From Vibrio penaeicida (GTDB taxonomy: Bacteria > Pseudomonadota > Gammaproteobacteria > Enterobacterales > Vibrionaceae): a stretch of DNA of 64,000 nucleotides. Every line of letters begins with the position of its first letter. Position 1 is the stretch's first letter. The translations under genes and the position numbers were made by a program. Positions 61,393 to 64,000 of the stretch are shown piece after piece. A model generated the notes under the pieces. That model was not told the origin of the DNA and did no database searches. It saw only the letters and a list, made by a program, of their open reading frames with translations. The stretch lies in assembly GCF_002933855.1 (NCBI RefSeq), contig NZ_BFAQ01000050.1, positions 28,647 to 92,646 of the forward strand, given 5' to 3'.

Positions 61393-61866
61393 ATGAAGAA
61401 ATTATTTCTCGTAATGAGTCTGCTTGCTATTCCTGCAACTTCTTTCGCTGAAAGCCTACCGCTATTAAACCCTGAGAAGCCGTCTTCACACAGTTGGTTT
61501 ATATCGAGTCAATCCCAACCAAACACTCAGTTTGATAGTTGGCAAATAGACAGTGGTTATTCCTATAACCTATTTGATTCTGTTGACTTATATGTTGGTG
61601 CCAGTATCACTAACTCAGAATCACCTCGGTATAACGGTTTTTTAAGTGGTGTGAACTATACGTTTAATGAATCTTTTTCAGTAAACAGTAGCCTTAGAGC
61701 CTCAAAATCCTACGAAGATAACAGCAGTAATCCACAAGATAAGCTGATCTCAGCTGAGCTCTCTAGTCGGTTAAAATTATCTGAAAATTTAGATATTCAC
61801 GCGACCTTAGATTATGAAGAGCTTCAAAAAGGTGGTGTTGAAGTTGGCTTAGGCTTCCGCTTCTAA
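61393..61866 (+). CDS. Small outer-membrane beta-barrel-like protein
   Basis: 157 residues. The signal peptide MKKLFLVMSLLAIPATSFAES is cleaved probably after SFA. The mature part alternates polar and hydrophobic residues in strand-like stretches (SVDLYVGASI, FSVNSSLRASK, EVGLGFRF) and ends in Phe, the outer-membrane sorting mark. About eight strands fit the length. No family is recognised. AAGGAGG gives a strong ribosome site. Confidence 0.7.
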   Translation: MKKLFLVMSLLAIPATSFAESLPLLNPEKPSSHSWFISSQSQPNTQFDSWQIDSGYSYNLFDSVDLYVGASITNSESPRYNGFLSGVNYTFNESFSVNSSLRASKSYEDNSSNPQDKLISAELSSRLKLSENLDIHATLDYEELQKGGVEVGLGFRF

Positions 61867-61892
61867 ATCCAACTCCAACTATTCTGAGCCTG

Positions 61893-62378
61893 CTAACTCA
61901 CTTTCAATTCTTCTTTAGAAATGACAATGCCATTCCAATCGGAATAAAGGTAATCCCCTGGTTGAATCATTTGTCCTTGAATAGTTAGACCAACTTGAGT
62001 TTCACCTATGTCTCTTTTCTCTGTTTTGAAAGGGCAGGAAGTTAACGCTTTCACGCCTAAGTCTATTTCGGATAACGCGCCAACATCTCGAACAGCCCCC
62101 CAAATTACCACGCCCTCCCATTGATTGTTTAGAGCGGTTAATGCAACTTGGTCACCCATTAGAGCGCGTTCACTTGAACCGTTACCATCAACAACCAGTA
62201 CTTTTCCTTTTCCGTTCTCTTTCAATATCTCTTTCACTTTGGAGTTATCGTGAAAACAGCGCACGGTGACTATTTCCCCCCAAAATGCCGCTCTTTGCCC
62301 AAAATTTTGTAAGGGTAAGTCGAGTAAGGTTAATTGCTCTTCATACTGATCACACAGATCAGGCAGTAAGTCTTTCAT
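61893..62378 (-). CDS. rraA: RNase E activity regulator RraA
   Basis: 161 residues, exactly the E. coli length. The family motif GAVRDVGAL near residue 95 and the N-terminal DLLPDLCDQY match RraA. RraA trimers bind RNase E and slow mRNA decay. Related proteins are oxaloacetate decarboxylases or HMG aldolases, which share the G-x-x-x-R-D motif, so an enzyme role is an alternative. Vibrios can carry two RraA paralogues. It is convergent with the outer-membrane-like gene. Confidence 0.92.
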   Translation of the reverse strand: MKDLLPDLCDQYEEQLTLLDLPLQNFGQRAAFWGEIVTVRCFHDNSKVKEILKENGKGKVLVVDGNGSSERALMGDQVALTALNNQWEGVVIWGAVRDVGALSEIDLGVKALTSCPFKTEKRDIGETQVGLTIQGQMIQPGDYLYSDWNGIVISKEELKVS

Positions 62379-62512
62379 GAATCCTCCTTGAAATATTCCT
62401 GCTTATTTAACTATAAACTGTGGATCCCCTTATGCCACCTGAAGCATTAAAATTCATAGGCAGATAAAGCTCATCACAATTTACTTATCCGTTTTCTTTA
62501 GGTATACAGTCG

Positions 62513-62905
62513 CTAAGGCATTGGTTTTACCTTGCTTTCAAATTTACCTATCTTTTCTATCTCTCCGGTAACAAATGCTAAATACAGCTCACCGGATTCC
62601 ACATAATAAATGGCATTTTGGTCAAACATGCTTGCTAAATCCAAACCATTTTGTAGTGATATTTCTACAGCATAGCTTGCTTCGCTCCACTCCAAATTGA
62701 TGTCACCAGCCAACAAACGTAACGTTTTATTGAGTTGTAACAGCGCCTCTAACTGTGAATTTCTTCGCAGATTTTCTTCATCATCCAGTATTATACTTCT
62801 TGGATTACAAGCAGTTATTACGCAAAAACTGGAAAAACCGATGGTTTGGTCTATGTAAAAAAATGTTTCCACATAGGCTTGTTTGAGAGTGCTATCAATC
62901 TGCAT
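62513..62905 (-). CDS. DUF3293 family protein
   Basis: 130 residues, no signal peptide. FCVITACNPRSIILDDEENLRRNSQLEALL near residues 27-56 is the DUF3293 pattern as I recall it; function is unknown. It is divergent from arcA across 327 bp, and a perfect FNR-like palindrome lies 56 bp upstream of its start. That site could serve either gene. Confidence 0.8.
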   Translation of the reverse strand: MQIDSTLKQAYVETFFYIDQTIGFSSFCVITACNPRSIILDDEENLRRNSQLEALLQLNKTLRLLAGDINLEWSEASYAVEISLQNGLDLASMFDQNAIYYVESGELYLAFVTGEIEKIGKFESKVKPMP

Positions 62906-62960
62906 AAAAATTTCAACTTTTTATATACATTTACTATCTATTCTTGTTAGTTTTCTTCTA

Positions 62961-62974
62961 TTGATATAAATCAA
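62961..62974. promoter_or_regulatory. FNR-like site between the DUF3293 gene and arcA
   Basis: TTGATATAAATCAA, a perfect TTGAT-N4-ATCAA palindrome. In E. coli, FNR activates arcA from a long upstream region; it may do so here, or act on the divergent gene. Confidence 0.7.
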
Positions 62975-63003
62975 CAAAGTGAATGGAATTGGAATTTGGG
63001 CGT

Positions 63004-63019
63004 TGTTAGCAAGCTGTTA
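63004..63019. promoter_or_regulatory. ArcA-box-like direct repeat upstream of arcA
   Basis: TGTTA-N6-TGTTA (63004-63008 and 63015-63019), two repeats 11 bp apart, the arrangement reported for ArcA sites. It suggests autoregulation. Confidence 0.5.
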
Positions 63020-63232
63020 ACAATATAAAATCCAGTTCAACAAATGGCAGAAAGCAAGCATGACATAGGATTTAGTCTTATAAACTCAGACTTCCAAGGA
63101 CGGCGTACCGTGTGAAGGTGGTGTTTTTTTGCGTAGTATCGTTTATTATCAAGAACACTTTACCTGTATGTTATTTTTCTGCCTAGAATTTATTCTATTA
63201 GCACAGTTTTAGTTACAATTTAGGTACCGCCA

Positions 63233-63949
63233 ATGCAAACCCCGCAGATTCTCATCGTTGAAGATGAGCAAGTAACCCGCAATACGCTGAAAAGCATTTT
63301 CGAAGCAGAGGGATATGCTGTCTACGAAGCAAGTGATGGTGAAGAAATGCATCGTGTACTTGCTGATAACCAAGTTAATCTGGTAATCATGGATATCAAC
63401 CTACCAGGTAAAAATGGTTTGTTGCTGGCGCGCGAACTCCGCGAGCAAGCAAATGTAGCACTCATGTTCCTGACCGGTCGTGATAACGAAGTAGACAAGA
63501 TCCTAGGTCTAGAGATTGGTGCAGATGACTACATCACCAAGCCATTTAACCCTCGTGAGTTAACTATTCGTGCTCGTAATCTTCTTAACCGCTCTATGAC
63601 GAATGGCGTTGTACAAGAAGAAAAACGCAGTGTTGAAAAGTATGAATTTAATGGTTGGGAATTGGACATCAACAGCCGCTCTCTTGTGAGTCCTTCTGGC
63701 GACAGCTATAAGCTTCCTCGTTCTGAATTCCGTGCTTTGCTTCACTTCTGTGAAAACCCAGGCAAGATTCAAACACGTGCCGACCTTCTGAAGAAGATGA
63801 CTGGACGTGAGCTTAAGCCACACGATCGTACAGTTGACGTAACCATTCGCCGCATTCGTAAGCATTTTGAATCGGTTGCAGACACACCAGAAATCATCGC
63901 CACCATCCACGGTGAAGGTTACCGCTTTTGTGGTGATTTAGACGAATAA
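63233..63949 (+). CDS. arcA: Response regulator ArcA
   Basis: 238 residues. The receiver domain has Asp10/Asp11-type acidic residues in IVEDEQVTRN, phospho-acceptor Asp54 in VIMDINLPGKNG, and Lys near 102 in ITKPFNPREL. The C-terminal OmpR-type winged helix has LPRSEFRALLHF and RTVDVTIRRIRKHFE. ArcA, phosphorylated by ArcB, represses aerobic respiration and TCA genes at low oxygen. A 327-bp upstream region with FNR-like and ArcA-like sites is consistent with a long leader as in E. coli. The remaining 51 bp of the window hold nothing identifiable. Confidence 0.97.
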   Translation: MQTPQILIVEDEQVTRNTLKSIFEAEGYAVYEASDGEEMHRVLADNQVNLVIMDINLPGKNGLLLARELREQANVALMFLTGRDNEVDKILGLEIGADDYITKPFNPRELTIRARNLLNRSMTNGVVQEEKRSVEKYEFNGWELDINSRSLVSPSGDSYKLPRSEFRALLHFCENPGKIQTRADLLKKMTGRELKPHDRTVDVTIRRIRKHFESVADTPEIIATIHGEGYRFCGDLDE

Positions 63950-64000
63950 GCCAACGCGCTCATAGTAAAAAGCCGATGAATTGAACTGACCCCCAATAGT

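Overview
The window looks like a core chromosomal segment of a Vibrio (gammaproteobacterium, probably chromosome 1). This rests on the gene set: a VpsR-type biofilm regulator, a HlyU-type ArsR regulator, the Na+/phosphate cotransporter NptA, a DUF3545 protein, RraA next to ArcA, and operons in typical gammaproteobacterial order. I see no IS element, prophage, integron, CRISPR array, tRNA or rRNA gene. The left edge cuts a cstA-family gene. The right edge ends just after arcA.

Layout. 1-3.1 kb: end of a CstA-type transporter and an orphan hybrid histidine kinase. 3.2-11.5 kb: ispH, fkpB, lspA, ileS, ribF and murJ on the minus strand, divergent from rpsT. 11.7-14.6 kb: hlyU, nhaR and divergent nptA. 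14.8-20.2 kb: thyA-lgt-(TauE/SafE)-ptsP-rppH. 20.2-20.8 kb: a 630-bp gene-free region with several DnaA boxes and many GATC sites, at the same place (rppH/mutH) as E. coli DARS2. 20.8-25.3 kb: mutH, a small DUF6482-like gene, tas, a two-gene small-protein unit and vpsR. 25.6-32.5 kb: lysS-prfB (with the programmed +1 frameshift), recJ-dsbC-xerD and divergent fldB. 32.7-36.3 kb: brnQ, trmN6, srmB.

36.4-49.2 kb is the most accessory-like part. An RpiR regulator is divergent from a three-gene TRAP transporter, followed by a secreted HExxH protein. Next comes a complete sugar ABC transporter divergent from a ROK repressor and a cytoplasmic GH20 hexosaminidase. Two matching palindromic operators in the divergent intergenic region suggest a self-contained import-and-cleave system for a beta-linked hexosamine saccharide.

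49.3-64 kb: yaaA, an AGCS symporter with a structured leader, a DUF3545 gene, a hemerythrin, ung, nfo with a 43-codon gene behind it, grcA with two FNR sites 53 bp apart (as in E. coli yfiD), thrLABC with leader peptide and attenuator, an outer-membrane-like protein, rraA, a DUF3293 gene, and arcA preceded by FNR-like and ArcA-like sites.

The strongest second-look items are the DARS2-like region, two short genes with strong Shine-Dalgarno sequences (23446-23544 and 54286-54417), the GH20/ABC/ROK locus with its operators, the structured leader of the AGCS symporter gene, and the tandem FNR promoter of grcA. All identifications come from reading the sequence and remembered families; no database search was run.
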